Shown here: positions 12,852-25,000 of the stretch, piece by piece
Numbering within the stretch: position 1 is the first letter of the stretch
How the letters are laid out: every line of letters begins with the position of its first letter
Assembly (NCBI GenBank): GCA_006384855.1
Contig: VCJN01002718.1
Coordinates: forward strand, 1-64,000
DNA length: 64,000 bases
Direction: 5' to 3'
Source of the DNA: Tetraselmis striata
Lineage: Eukaryota > Chlorophyta > Chlorodendrophyceae > Chlorodendrales > Chlorodendraceae
The notes under the pieces: model-generated
Databases searched by the model: none
Seen by the model: the letters and a program-made list of their open reading frames with translations, nothing else
Told to the model about the DNA's origin: nothing
Program-made: the position numbers and the translations under genes

Positions 12852-15800
12852 CTACGGCGTGGCCCCGGCGTAGTCGGCGGCGGGGAAGTTGGTGATGGCC
12901 CGGGGCCCCTGCGTGTCCAGCACAAAGCGGTCGTACGCGCGCGCGGCCTCCTCCTCGCCGCGGTACGCGCCGATCTCGGTGCGCTGCTTGCGGCCGCGGC
13001 CCGCGCGCTGCGTGGCGTACGCCGACCACAGGCCGCTGCGCTCACGGCGGGCGGCGGCGGGCGTGGTCAGGGAGGGGCCTCTGCTTTTATAGCTGGGTGG
13101 AAACCGTTGAATAAGTGGCGTTTCTGCAACTGCGCGTTGTTGGTTGGTTAACAGCGGTATACGGTACCGGCCGACCGACGGTTTTGCCCGCGGCTAATGT
13201 CAATGCAATAGCGACGCAGTGCAGTGCCCCCCCCCCCCCCCCCCCCAGCAAATCGAGATAATAATATATCAATGGAATGACCTGTGAGTGGCGGCACGGA
13301 AAGGAAATTTATGCACACCCAAATATCGGAAGCAAGTGCTATTTATGATGCTGAAACGATGTCCACTGAAATGATGGCATATTTATGGATGGGCAGTACA
13401 GGCTGGGAGGGCGCGCACCTCCGCGCATTCCAGCTGACGCCCATGTACGTGGAGCGCCTGTCGGCGGCCGAGTCCCCGCCGTCGGCCGCCCGGCTGCTCT
13501 GGGCGCCGGGTGCTGGTGGGGACGGCGCGCTGGTTTGGTACTGTTCCCTGCGAGACGATTGGGAGCAAGGCAGCCGGGTCGAAACTCGTGCAGCACCCTT
13601 TTCCGAGTTGAATACATCTAATGCAATCGAGTCGGAATTGGCTCGGCCGCTATCGGGCGATACCTGCTGAAATTGAGCAGCGCTCGCCGGCCATACAGGT
13701 CGAGCGCGGCCCAGTCGTAGGCTCGCGCGGCCGCCTCGGCGGTGTCGAAGGTGCCCAGCGGCTGCAGGTCGCCCTCGTACGTGATGAAAGCCGACCACTG
13801 CTCGCGGCGGCGCAGCCACTTGACGCCGCGGTACTGCCGCTCGCCGGCGCCGTCGTCGCCCTGCTGCGGCGGTCGCGCGGGCCGGCCGCGCTTCCGGGGC
13901 CGCGCCTCCGGAGACAGCTCCTCCTGGTCCCAGTCCCCCCGGTCCGTCGCGACGCCGGATGACGCCGCCTTGGACATCGAGCTCGCGGCGGCGGTCCCCG
14001 CCGGTCCCCGTGAAGTAGACGGCGCCGCCGGCGCCGACGCCCGCCCGCCGGGAGGTGGCGGCCGCGCCTTCAATGCCACAGTCGCGGCGTTCGTCGGCCT
14101 CGTCCGGGGCCGCTCGACAGGCCATGTCCAGACCTCTGTGCACAGCGCGCTCCCGTCGACGGTGGAGCCACCCTGGACCCCGGTTACGCTGATGGTGCCT
14201 GCTGCCGGCAAACCGACGAGTCTTGTGTTGAGACTCGGTACGGCTGATGTAGCGATTCAGCGGGTGTGAACGCCGTTGTGAACAAGAGGCACATCTGACA
14301 GCCTTAATCGCAAAATCAATGGGCTTGATTCGGAGCTAAAAAACAGCAGTGGCCTGGTTGCTCGTCTTTTGTTTGGGTTCTTGGATGCTGTGTTTAGATT
14401 ATATTCCTATGTATTGTTTAAGATAATCCCTTATCTTATATGCCGCATGACTCATACACAATATTACTGTGATTTCTTACCATGGGTCCCAGCTGTCGGA
14501 GCCGCGATTCAGCGCCCGCCGGCGACGCGATATACCGGGCGACGGCGGTGTTGCGGGATTTCGACCCGCCTCGAGCGCACCTTTGGGACAGCCGGCTATC
14601 CAGTAGTCCAGCGAGGCGCCCAAGCTGCCGTCGTCCATCACCGCGTGGACGAGCTCCAGTTGCCCTGCCAGATGACCTTTGTAGCCCAGACGCACAAAAT
14701 CCCCGATGCTCACCTGCAACACGTGCGGGATGTCGGAGCATCCCCTCAGATGCGGCCAGCCGTCCACTCGCATTGCAGAGAGCTAGCTTTGGGTAGCGAC
14801 TAAGATGTTTGTTTGTCAAAATATGAACAATGAGACGATGCGCGCCACCGTGAACATCCTTCATAAACCGCATTCGCGACGAGTAGAAACCGGCCGAATT
14901 GGACTTTCCCGCATGTACACCTCGGGACGAGTCCGATCGGAGTCGGCATACGACGATATCGGCGATCGGAGTCGGCATCGATGATATCGGCGGCCCGTTT
15001 AGTGCCACGCACCTGCGAGCTTCCACCATCGAGCAGCACCGTCATCGACTCCGTCAGCAGCTGCCCCCGCGCAGTGCCGCACACCACCGGCAGGCAATCC
15101 GGTAGCACCGTCGCCAGCGCATCCGCCCCGCGTCCTCCGCCGCCGCTCGATGAGGGCTGATCATCGCCTAGGCAGCTAGCGTCAACCTCCTCTCGAGCCA
15201 GAGCGTCGGGTACGGTCTTGCATCGCATGTCGACGAGAGCCACGCCGGGTGTCGACTCGGCAGGTGCTGAGGCAGTCGGGGCTGCAATCCCCCGTGCGTC
15301 GGCGGCTTGGGGAGATGGTCGAGCACGCTCACCACGGGTGTACGCCGCCATCCAGGGGCTGCCCTCCGTATACTCCGCGATCGGAAAATTGAGCGTCGAA
15401 GGCGCCAGCGACGGCCACAGCCGGAGCATCATCATGTCATGTGCGCGCGCTGCCGCATCGGCGCCGCGAAAATGGCCGACGGCGCGCAACACGCCGCGAA
15501 CAGGGACGGTGCTCAACCACAGTCCGGTGCCGACGATCGGCTCCACGCCGTGACATATCACGCGCACGCCAGAGGACGGCGCGGCGGCGCCCTGTGGCGA
15601 CACGTCCGCGGCGGCCGCGACACCCGCATGCACCGCGGCCATCACCTCCGCAACCGCGTCCTCCGACAGGCGATCCCCCAGATCCCCCGTGGTGGCGGCC
15701 ATCGCAGCTGCCTGCGGGCGAGGCAGGGGTAAACCTGAGTATTTGCAGTCCCCCATGTTCTCAAGGGGAATCTTGTCGGGTCGACATAATTATTGTAATC

Positions 15801-16633
15801 GGACTAGCAAACCATGTGAATCAGTATTGATATACTACACGTTTTAAACACGATCAGTGGCAGCGACCTCGAATCGGGCACAAGTCGCGAGGGAAGCTGC
15901 GCCGTCTTACCTCGGAGGCGCGCGCCAGGCGCTCTTGCGCGACTTTCTCGACGACGCGCGTGGGAGCGACCCCGGTGTGCCGGGCAGGCCCCCCAAGCGG
16001 GGCGCCGGTGCTGACCGCCGAGGCGAGACCCAAAACGCAGGTCAAGCACAGGATGTTGCGGTCGCCGGCGGTGTATGTGTTGGGCGGTAGGCACCGCGCG
16101 TGGTAGCAGGTGGGGCAGTTGAGGCAGCGCATCGCGGCCGAGGCACCCGTTCCCGCGCCCAGGGCCGGAACTGGCTGGCGGCACGAGGCACAGGCGTGGG
16201 AGGGGCACACGAAGGGGGGCAGGCTGCGGCTCGACGGCGCACACGCGGGGCGGCGGACGCCGGAGGAAGTCGTGGCTGCCATAGGAGAGGCTGCGCCGAC
16301 CTGCCAGCGGATGTCGCCGTGTGGCCGCTTGCGCAGGCAGCTAAGATGGAAGGATGCGCCGCAGCTCTGCACGCTACACTGAAACAGCTCCGACTCGGCC
16401 AGCCCGACCTCGCCACAGTCCGCGCACACCGCCCAGCCGTCCCGGCACATGGGACAGAACCAGAGCATCCCCTCGTTGTCCGACGCGCTCGGCACGTCGG
16501 ATGGCTCGAGGCACGCGGCGTGGAAGGCGCGCAGGCAGGTCCCGTCGCAGCAAAGCACGTCGCCAAGCTGCTTGCACACGGAACAGAAGTCGTCGTTCCA
16601 GTCGGCGTCCGCCGCGTCAGGGTTGTGCGCCAT
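12852..16633 (-). CDS. PHD-finger and AP2-domain protein, putative chromatin/transcription regulator
   Basis: Exons used: 16633-15911, 15711-15013, 14713-14581, 14135-13664 and 13080-12852. All introns are GT-AG and each phase matches the next exon. I start at the ATG at 16633 (MAHNPDAADADW, strong CCAACCATGG context); the frame is open upstream to 17155 through an Arg/Gly repeat, so the start may lie earlier. Exon 1 has a canonical PHD finger (FCSVCKQLGDVLCCDGTCL ... FHAACL ... WFCPMC), then two more Cys/His clusters (CADCGEVG ... FHLSCL and CPSHACASC ... CYHARCL). Exon 2 has a divergent AP2-like segment (GLWLSTVPVRGVLRAVGHF, AAARAHDMM). Exon 3 encodes GDFVRLGYKGHLAGQLELV, unassigned. Exon 4 has a clear AP2 domain (YRGVKWLRRREQWSAFI, LGTFDTAEAAARAYDWAAL). 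Exon 5 completes a second (SGLWSAYATQ, EEEAARAYDRFVL). AP2 domains bind DNA and PHD fingers read histone tails. That these form one gene is inferred from splice phase; two adjacent genes remain possible. Confidence 0.65.
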
Positions 16634-16926
16634 GGTTGGCGGTGCCGGGCGGCCGGCGCGCTCTTCCGACCCGGTCCTGGCGGCCGATGCGGCAGCAGGA
16701 AGGCGCTGCGCCTGCGCCGACGCGGCCGCGGCCGCGGTGAGCAACGGGTCGCGCTGGTGCAGCGGCGGGCGGCCCCGGCCCCGGCCTCGACCACGGCCCC
16801 GGCCCCGGCCCCTCCCCAAGCCGGCGCTCCCAGCAGCAGCTGCCAGCGACGGTTGAGTCGCTATCGGCAGGATTGTAGCCTTTCGAAACGACGGCGGCTC
16901 AAACCTGCAGGTGTGGCACCGCATTA

Positions 16927-17601
16927 TCAGAGCAGGCCGTATCGCAGAAGGAAACCACCACTCGACATTGCCAATCGAACGAGCGGAAATGGAGGCCGAG
17001 TGCAGCGCGGGCGGCCGCACCGCCGGAGTGTGCCGTCCATATTGGCGTCCACCCAGTGCACCAGCCGCGCGTTCTGGCAGATGTACGCGTCCTCCTCCTC
17101 CCCGTCCGAGTCGTTCTCGCCCTTTCGGCAGCCGCGCACCGGCTCCAGCTCCCACACGCTCATCATCGTCACCACCTCCTCGCCCTCCTCCTCCTCGTCC
17201 CAGTACACCTGGCGATCCACAGCATCCACGGAGGCACGCTCAACCTCGGCCCCGCGTCGACGTGCAACACCACCACCAGCGCATGCCGCCCGCACCTGGA
17301 TGTTCTCCCACGGCGAGAAGCGCATCGGGTCGCGCGGGTTGCGCTGCTGCTTGCCCATGATGCGGCCCGCCCAGTACGCACCCTGCGACTGCGCTCCGCC
17401 CCAATAAAGCCCGTACGTCAGCATTGCCCAAATGCGCTGCGCCCGCCGTTCTCCGCCACAGTAAGAGGACACGCCGCGGAAGAAGGCGGACGGTGGGGCA
17501 GGGTCGGGGAGGGTTTGAGAGGAAGGGGGGGGGGGCACCAGGTCGTCGGGACTCATGTAGAACACGCGGATTCGGTCGCCGATGTCCCATGAATGCGACA
17601 C
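16927..17601 (-). CDS. Tudor/BRWD-like reading frame upstream of the PHD/AP2 gene, possibly its 5' exons
   Basis: The minus-strand frame gives GDRIRVFYMSPDDLVPPPP, then GAYWAGRIMGKQQRNPRDPM with FSPWENIQV, and after an apparent intron QVYWDEEEEGEEVVTMMSVW followed by ELEP. The pairing of an SPWE/WELEP motif with a VxWD strand recalls the BRWD/PHIP cryptic Tudor-like domain and related chromatin readers. The frame lies immediately upstream of the PHD exon on the same strand, so it is either the N-terminal part of that protein or a neighbouring gene. A poly-C stretch inside the frame encodes PPPP and may be intronic. Exact exon borders and the start codon are not resolved. Confidence 0.45.
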   Translation of the reverse strand: MSHSWDIGDRIRVFYMSPDDLVPPPPSSQTLPDPAPPSAFFRGVSSYCGGERRAQRIWAMLTYGLYWGGAQSQGAYWAGRIMGKQQRNPRDPMRFSPWENIQVRAACAGGGVARRRGAEVERASVDAVDRQVYWDEEEEGEEVVTMMSVWELEPVRGCRKGENDSDGEEEDAYICQNARLVHWVDANMDGTLRRCGRPRCTRPPFPLVRLAMSSGGFLLRYGLL

Positions 17602-17981
17602 TGCCCTCTCGTACCGCGTCCTACGCGCACGCCGGGGAGGACAATAGCCGGCCCGGGGGGGGGGGGGGGGGGGGGGGGTTCAGTTGGCAGCGCAGCGAGA
17701 AAGCGATGCGGTGCGGCGCTTGGGAGCGCGGGTGGTGGAAGTTCCCATTCCACGGAGCGTCACGCGCTCGGCTTCCATTCAGATGATGGCCAGGCGAAGG
17801 TCTGCTGATGCCTCAGACTGGGCTCATTTCTGTGCACGGGTGTGGGCCTAGGTTCCAAACCCTAAATAATCAACAAGGGCCCGCAGACCCGACCAGCCCC
17901 CCCCCCCCCCCCCCTACACACACTACCCGTGCAAAGCCTTGCCCCCGGGAGAGCCCATCCGAGCCAGGGTGGAGTCTACGC
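17602..17981. other. Spacer with G and C homopolymer runs
   Basis: A G run (about 17656-17678) and a C run (about 17897-17914) lie between two minus-strand genes. A single CCCTAAA-type unit occurs near 17860. No gene is recognised. Confidence 0.4.
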
Positions 17982-19279
17982 TCAGCATGTATGTGGCCTG
18001 AACTCCGGCTGCGTGTAGGATAGGGGCGGCGGTGGTGTGCATGAAGCGCTCGGAAACCGCGCTTCCAGGGTTGCCCGTGCGATGCGGGTGCCAAGGGCCC
18101 TGCCGTGCCCTGCACCGACCATGCGCGGGGGCGCGCTGAGGACTGCCTTTCTCAAGCCACCATCAGGGGATACACCCACATGCGAGCTTGCCCCTAGCCC
18201 AGCACCACCACGCCAGCCAGCAGCAGCGGCAGCATGGCCCCCCTCTGCCCAGTGCGCTCCTGGACAAGGCAACGCACCGCTTGATGAGGAAGTCCGACAC
18301 GCCGGTGTCCAGGTAAAAGTCCACGGTGGCGGTGACGGCCGCGTTGGTGCGCCGCCCCGCCGCGCACGGCAGGGTGCAGCGCCCCTGCTCCGTGCGCCGC
18401 AGCGTGAGCCGCACGAAGAAGCCGCTGTAGGAGCGCACCGGGCCACCTACCTGCGCACCACCCGCAATGGCTGGCCGCCATCAGCATCAGCACCGGCACT
18501 GGCGTTGGCCTTGGCACTGCCACTGACAACGCCCACACCGGCAACAGAGCAAGCGTCGCCACTGGCATCATCATTCGCCTCAGCATTGAAATCAGCCTCG
18601 GCATCGGCAGTGGTGGAGGTAGGAGCATCATCATCCCCACCGCCAACGTCATTGCCATTGCCGTTGCCGTTAACGCCGCCTGGCCGCCCGCCATGCTGAA
18701 CCCCTCATCGCAGAGGGTTTCATGCGCACCTGGGAGGCGGGGCATCGCCGCATGTACTGCGCGCCCACCACCACGCAGTGCTCCACGAGGCCGAGGCGCA
18801 TGAGCGGCTGCGCCCCGGCGCGCACCGCGGGCAGCAGCCCCGACAGCGCGCGCTCGCCCTGCACCCGGCTGCGAAGGCTGCTCCAGCGCGGCTCCTCGTA
18901 GGGCAGCCCCAGCGCGCCCAGCTGCTGCTGGTAGCCCTCCTTGAAGAACACCACAGCCATGCCCAGCGGCGCCACGCTCTGCGTGAACTTGCGGATGAGG
19001 AAGCAGCGGTCGGGGTCCAGCGTGGGGTGCGCAAGCTCCACCCACACCGACGGCTTCACGCGCTCCTGGCGATAAAAAGTGAGATTTGCAAAAAAAAAAA
19101 ACACACAATTCAAAGTTTACAACAACTAACAGTATTAACAAGAACATCCACGGTCCCCCGCTCCTGGCGGGGGCGAAAGGAACGGGAGGTGGGCGAGAGC
19201 GAGTACCCACTCGCGGGGCGGGGGAGGGGGGGGGGGGGGGGTGTACCTCGACGTGGAGCTCAGCACAGTCGCCCTCCAT
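17982..19279 (-). CDS. Four-exon protein of unknown function
   Basis: I do not recognise the family. The model is 19279-19247 (MEGDCAELHVE), 19065-18730, 18450-18278 and 18099-17982. All introns are GT-AG and in phase; the product is about 223 residues. Exon 2 reads ERVKPSVWVELAHPTLDPDR, then FTQSVAPLGMAVVFFKEGYQ and GLVEHCVVVGAQYMRRCP. Exon 3 reads SYSGFFVRLTLRRTEQGRC and TATVDFYLDTGVSDFLIK. The mix of charged and hydrophobic stretches, with GC-rich third positions, looks like a real soluble protein. No signal peptide or clear membrane span is seen. The last exon is the least certain because its end is Pro-rich and low in complexity. The start ATG is not in a strong context, so an upstream exon is possible. 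Confidence 0.5.
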
Positions 19280-19439
19280 CGCGCCGCCACCACCATGCAA
19301 AGCGCGCGCTCCGGCGTCGTCCGGGGGAGGGGGGAGGGGGCGCGCGCGGGCCGATCACGCCGGCCGCACGCGCCTGCCTGCGAGGGGCTGACAGGGCGGC
19401 GCCTACGCCGGCACGCAGCCGCCGACCGCAAATAAGTCA

Positions 19440-19526
19440 GCGAGGGGGGGCGAGGGGAGGGGGGGGGGGGGGGGGGGGGGTCGTTCGTCGACCACCTGTC
19501 CCCCCCCCCCCCCCCCCCCCCCCCAC
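19440..19526. repeat. Back-to-back G run and C run
   Basis: A long G run (about 19458-19480) is followed within 20 nt by a C run of about 24 nt (about 19501-19524). Either strand could form a G-quadruplex, or the two runs could pair as a G:C hairpin. Run lengths in assemblies are often inexact. Confidence 0.7.
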
Positions 19527-20401
19527 CCGGGGCAGCTATCCCATTCCACCCCTGGGCCGCCCGTGGCCCGTCGCCTCTCTCACCTGATGCCCTCCGATGT
19601 GCTGGCGAAAGCGGGGGGTGTGAGCAATCGGTTGTACAGGCAAGGCCCAGCGGTGCGTCCGGCGGGGGTCCTCGGCGGATGCGGGTCCCCGCTTGAGATA
19701 TGATGAGCTGACCGTTGTGGCTGCTCGATTCCAGTCGGGGCCCAAACCCTAATTCTGCTAGCTCTGCCTCTTCTTCCGGGGAGAAACACTCTACGCCCGC
19801 CACTGGGAGATGACGCTGCTGCGCGCTGTCTTATTTCTGAATTACGCTGCTCCCGTCCGTATAAATTATCAGTACAGGTACGCTTACCCGGGTATTATTG
19901 CTCATTCAGATTTAGCCACGACAATATGCAGTCGCTCTTTATCGGGCGTCTTGATTTCGTGTTGATTTCGTGTCACACTGTCGCGGCGGCAGCCAAGCAG
20001 CGCAGGCGGTGTCGCGCGCGGCGGAGCAGATCTCATCGAGGCGGTGTCCGCGACGATTGGCGCGGCGCGGAGAGGACTGTCGCCGCCGGCGGTGAGGTCC
20101 AAATCATCGCGCCAGTGACGCCGGCGACTCAGTTAGCACTTCAGTCGGAAGCGGGCCACCATCTCGTACCATCCATATATTCAAGGTCTATCTATCCGCA
20201 TCGCCGGTACGATCCACCGTTAGTGCAGCAGCCGGCTGCTGTGGCTTGCTGTGGACTTCGCAGGAAGCAGGTCCGCAGATTCGGCGTCGGTTCGTCCTGC
20301 GCTTCGAACGCATTTTCGACCGCCGTGTAACGAGTTCAACCCGGCTGGCCGCTGCGGATAGGGCGGGGCGACATCGCCAGGGATCTGCGTTCGCGACCAG
20401 C
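19527..20401. other. Divergent intergenic region
   Basis: This lies between the minus-strand unknown gene and the plus-strand DUF7164-like gene and should hold both promoters. No coding exon is recognised. A CCCTAA-type unit occurs near 19745. Confidence 0.35.
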
Positions 20402-22018
20402 ATGCTGCGCCATTGGGCGTTCTATGGCTCTGCGGCGCGGGTGCTGCTGGTCAGCCTGGCGCTGGCGGCCTGCGCGGGGGCTGCGCCCGGCGAGTCTGGG
20501 GGCGGTGGCGGCAGCGCGGGCACCTTCTCGTACAGCGGTACGCCGGCGGACGAGGCCGCCGAGCAGCGCCACGTGTGCGGGATGAAGCGCGACTGGGGCC
20601 AGCCGGCGGAGGAATACGCGCCCGAACACCCCTCTCGCGTGCTCACAGGTCTCCCCTCTCACCTCCTCCCTTGAGCCCGGGCACTGGCGCTGCCCCATCA
20701 GCGCGCACGCTCTCCTTTCAGTCTCCACCCACCCGCTGCGCAATTGCCGCGGCGCCGGCAGGGCGGCTGATTACCCTCCCCCACACACACCCGTGATGGC
20801 ATGACAGGTTACATGGCAAGCTCCCGCTGGGCTATTATGGAGTTCCTCTTCATGACATACTCCTCCTGGGCCACCCACACCGATGGGTACCCTGCGAGGT
20901 GCGCCCCCGCTGGGACCGCCAACTGGATGAAGAAAGCCTGAGGGGCGCCGCCTTGCGAGAGACCGGTCCAGCCGCGAGGCGGGGGCTATGCATGGGCCTG
21001 AGCGGGGCGGCAACATGCGAGCGCAGGTTTGACATCGTGGTGGCCGGCGATCCGGCGGTGGCCAGCACGCTGAGCGCCGTCTGCACCGTCGTGCCGGAGG
21101 GCGTCGACCCGGCCGTCCTGCGCGAGGAGGGCCGCATGCAGCAGTGCTTTTTCTTCCCGTACCCGGATCGCTCCGCGGAGCAGTACGGCTTCTTTGGCAT
21201 CAACCAGGTGCATGTGGCCAACGCCCTCTCTCACCGCCCCCCCACCCGCCATACCCCCGATCACGCGCTAACACCCCCCCTCCCCACCCCTCCACTGAAC
21301 GGCACAGGCGGCGTTCCTGCTGGACGACCGCATCGGCGGCTGGCTGGCCACGTACGATCTGGTGCTCAAGTCGGACTTTGACGTCTTCCTAATGCCGGGC
21401 ATGCTGGACTTCTTCCCGCCGCCGGGGCAGGTGGTCTTCGGGAAGCAGCTGTTCGTGCTGATGCCGGAGACGCGCGCCGCGATCCTGGGGGCGGCGGAGG
21501 GCATGGGGCGGCCGATGCCGGCCACCTGGGAGCACAACCTCGGCATGACGTCGTACGGCACGTACGCGCAGCTGCGGAGCGTGGCCGCCGCGATGGTCCC
21601 CGCCATCAAGCACATCCTGGAGACCACGTTCCCGCAGAAGGAGGGCGGCGGCCCCGACGTGGCCAGCCCCGGGGACGGCTGGCCGCGCTGGTGCCTGTAC
21701 GTCGCCGCCATGTACGCGCAGGAGGTGGCCGCCAACACGGTGCTGCCCTCCTTTGCGGTGGACGCCCGCCTGGACGCGCACAGCGACCTGGAGGCGCCGT
21801 CCCAGTCGCTGCTGCACGTGCACTGCCAGCACGGCGCGCAGCGCTTCAGCAAGCACGATTTCTTCCGGCACCAGTACCAGGACCTGGACACCAGCGGGCT
21901 CAACCTGCTGGTGGCCAAGGACTGCGTGACGCACCTCGCGGTGGGCGCGTGGCGCGCCTACCTCAAGAGCACCGGCCAGCCGCAGCCGCCGCCCATCGTG
22001 GAGCGCGACGAGCTCTAG
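20402..22018 (+). CDS. Secretory-pathway DUF7164-like protein, putative glycosyltransferase
   Basis: The model is 20402-20648, 20808-20898, 21027-21207 and 21308-22018, with GT-AG, phase-matched junctions and 409 residues. The N-terminus (ARVLLVSLALAACAGAAPGE) is a signal peptide or signal anchor, so the protein should enter the ER/Golgi lumen. The body shows YSSWATHTDGY, CFFFPYPDRS, then LKSDFDVFLMP with a D-x-D at residues 196-198, VVFGKQLFVLMPETR, WPRWCLYVAAMYAQEVAANT and LLHVHCQHGAQRFSKHDFF. This order (short DxD after a 'YDLVLKSD' strand, an 'MYAxEVAxN' helix, and 'HCxH...FSK' near the end) matches the DUF7164 family, common in green algae and thought to resemble nucleotide-sugar transferases. 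Enzyme activity and substrate are not known. No TGTAA was found close downstream. Confidence 0.75.
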
Positions 22019-25000
22019 CGGGCGATCAACACGATCCGGCCTTGACAACAAGCCGCTGGCAAGCCGGAGCCGGATGCTCCATGACGACCCTCAACTGAAT
22101 GGGGGCGTTATGTGGGTGCGGGTTCCCAAGCCTGCACTCGGCGCCGCCAGGGCGCGGGTCCCCCAATCCTGCGTCGCCGGCTGAGCAACCAGACACATTC
22201 CCGGCTTGGTCTGTAGAGTCGCGATGCCTGCGATGCCGTTTGGGCAGTGTGCGGGTGCCGGCGCGCTGTAGGAACGCGGTGAATAAGAGCATGCCATGCC
22301 TGCCACTGGCCAAATGTAGAGTAGCCTACCTGTAGCGGAACGGAAATTAATCGGAAATTCGATTAGTGTTGTGGGTTGCGCGCACGCCCGGGTTGATGAG
22401 GCTTATACCGAGGGTTCTCATAGATCCGCCGGCACCCGCAGGCAAACAAGATGCGCAGGTCATCATGCATGCATGCTCTCTGGCGTGTTGAAAGTGTGGG
22501 CCGCCGTGCGAGTATCGCCTACGCGTCCGTCATGCGGCAGGGTGGAGGAGCAGACGGCGGCTCTGGGAGGACAATAATGCGCGAATGCACACGGGGGGGA
22601 CCAGTAGCAGCAGCGTCACACAGCTCCGCCTCCGCCTCGATCGGCGACTTCACCCTCGTCGATCCATGCCAGCAGGGTAGCGCTGAATCACCTCCGCCTC
22701 TGGGCCTGATGATACTCGTACCCGTGGCCAAGCTAACAGCCCGCGACGTACCACGGCACTGCGGTGATTATGCATGTGCGGCTGCTAGAAGCGACACTAT
22801 ACAGATTCGCAGCACAACTAGTCGCCCAGATCTACAGGGTATATGGCACAGTACGGGTACCAGATCTTTGTGCGCCTTCCGCCAGACGAGCAGAGCAGAC
22901 GGCCTCGGCACAGGCGGTGACCATCCTAGACATGCCCTGCGGGCCTGCAGCCCTCGACCTCCCAAGGGACTCCATGGGCCCACTTGGCGCCTCCTGTGCG
23001 CTGTTGGATGTTGCCAGTAGCATGTCCGGCGCCATAGCCGCCAATCATACACCCCCCTGCTGCCGGCATGATCTATTAACAGCAGGGAGCAGATGATATG
23101 CCCCGCTGATAAGACCCTTTTATGTGATCTGTGTCTATCACGCATACATACTACGGACCACCGCCTTTATCAATGGTGATACAGGAGAATAGTATCTCGG
23201 TCTGTTGAACTGCCATCATGTAGACCGGTACATTCACGTTGTCGCCCTCCTGCGTTGCTAACATAGTTGCCTTCTTATGCATCAAAGCACGCATCAGACA
23301 AACTTTACCGCACACAGTGTGCAGAGATATGCCTGCAGCATGCGCCTATGGTTTGCTTGGCAGCCGTGAAGAAAGGCGCGATGATATACATTTAAATGAT
23401 GAGATCTGCCAGCGACCAGGAGGAAATGAGGAATTGACCGGCAGTCACAACGGATAGTAAGCCGGTACTTACGCGCAGCCTATGGCCTGAAACAGTTCGG
23501 ATGTTGCTGCTGGCGGAGGCAGGAGGCAGTCCACCTCCGGTAGCTGTAGGAAGTCAGTTTGAATTTCCATGGATCTGCCGACATATACCTGTATCCCAAG
23601 TGCAGTCGGCTGAAACCCCAGCGAATACATTATTTGGTGCCAACTTCTGCGCTCTCATCTTCGTCTGTCATCAATGCACATACACCAGTCCACAGAAGTC
23701 CTTGCACGTAGAAATCCGCGTGTGCCCTCGCCTTTGTCCCCAAGCCATGGGGCTACAGGGCCATGCAGCCAAGCCCATCAGTGTGTGCAAGCCTCCTATA
23801 CGTCAAGGACGCAGCCGTTAGTTTCGCCGGATTATTGCACTTGTGAGAATGCCCTTCCTTTGCCGGCAATGCCGAATGCCGTAATGGCATTGTTGGCACA
23901 AGTAGAACCACCGAAAGAAAAACGCGCAACGCACAGGGAGGGCGACTTTTTGGCGGTGTGGCAGCTATCGGCCGCCGCACATGCACGCGCACTCCCGGCG
24001 GTGGGTGGACATATGCATGGGATGTATGACGCGCAGGTTTCAGCCCGACAATCGATCAATTCAGCCCACCGTTGCAATGCGCGGGCATTTCCGTGATGGG
24101 AGTGTGCCAATAATGCGGGAGGGATCTCCACAATTTTCAATCCCCGCCATTTCCCAAGCTGCATGAAGGTATGCGCCGTTGGCTGCCCCTCCCCGGATTA
24201 AAATAAAACACATTTAACAGTGCTTTCGATTGCACTGTATGTTTACACCGCCCGCACCGTGGACTCGACTCTGAACAACAATTTCACGCGACTAGTGCAC
24301 AGGTCTACGTGCATGCTGTAACAGTTGTGTAACACGCGTCACCCATGATCCAAGAGGAGGAGTCGAACTTACAACGGGGTTATTGACGAAACAGCGAGAC
24401 CCATCCAACTTGCGCAATGCGGGGAGTTGCACGTTACATGCCCCCGTCATCGACACGACATGGAGACCCTATCCAAGTCGAGGTCCTCGTCGCGCCTCGG
24501 AGCTTGCGCCTTGCGGGGAGTTGCACACCACATGCCCCCACTATGCGCCCCCACCCGTAAAGAGTTGGCCGGCTGGCAGACCAGAGTGCCGGGGTATCTT
24601 TGACATGCCATAGAATTTCGCCGTTTTATCGGACGATTGGGGTTCCATTGAGTTCATCAGGAGTTCAACGCGAATTTGCATGATTATGGATAGTAGTATA
24701 GCTAATGTTGACTGGATTGCCGGATTGCTACACATGCATCAGCATGCTGCAATCTCGACATTTCATCCATACTTTGTCACAGCCCTGAAACATCAGTAAA
24801 TAGTAAGGCGGCCTTGCTGATGCTGCGCAATCTTTCAAGACGTCGCAGTGGCAGTGGCGACACGATTTTTACCCTCAGGATTCTCGGACTGTGCTGTGCG
24901 ACTCCCGCTGGTGCTGTTTCTTATTATACACTGCTTGCGTGATATCAGCACGATACTATCTGCGCCGACAACACATGCAGAGGCAGGAATAAGCTAGCTA

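Noticed and set aside
14480-14600. tRNA-like T-arm (GCGGG ... CCCGC) on the minus strand
   Set aside because: The loop lacks the TTC signature and no anticodon stem or acceptor pairing could be built; the region is partly a coding exon of the PHD/AP2 gene.
16100-17407. Plus-strand open frame of 435 codons over the PHD exon
   Set aside because: It is antisense to a frame with canonical PHD Cys/His spacing and has no motif of its own; GC-rich DNA leaves antisense frames open.
22451-23020. 189-codon plus-strand frame
   Set aside because: No domain, no splice context, and biased composition; no support as a gene.
24340-24380. tRNA-like GTTCGA motif
   Set aside because: Flanking stems do not pair.
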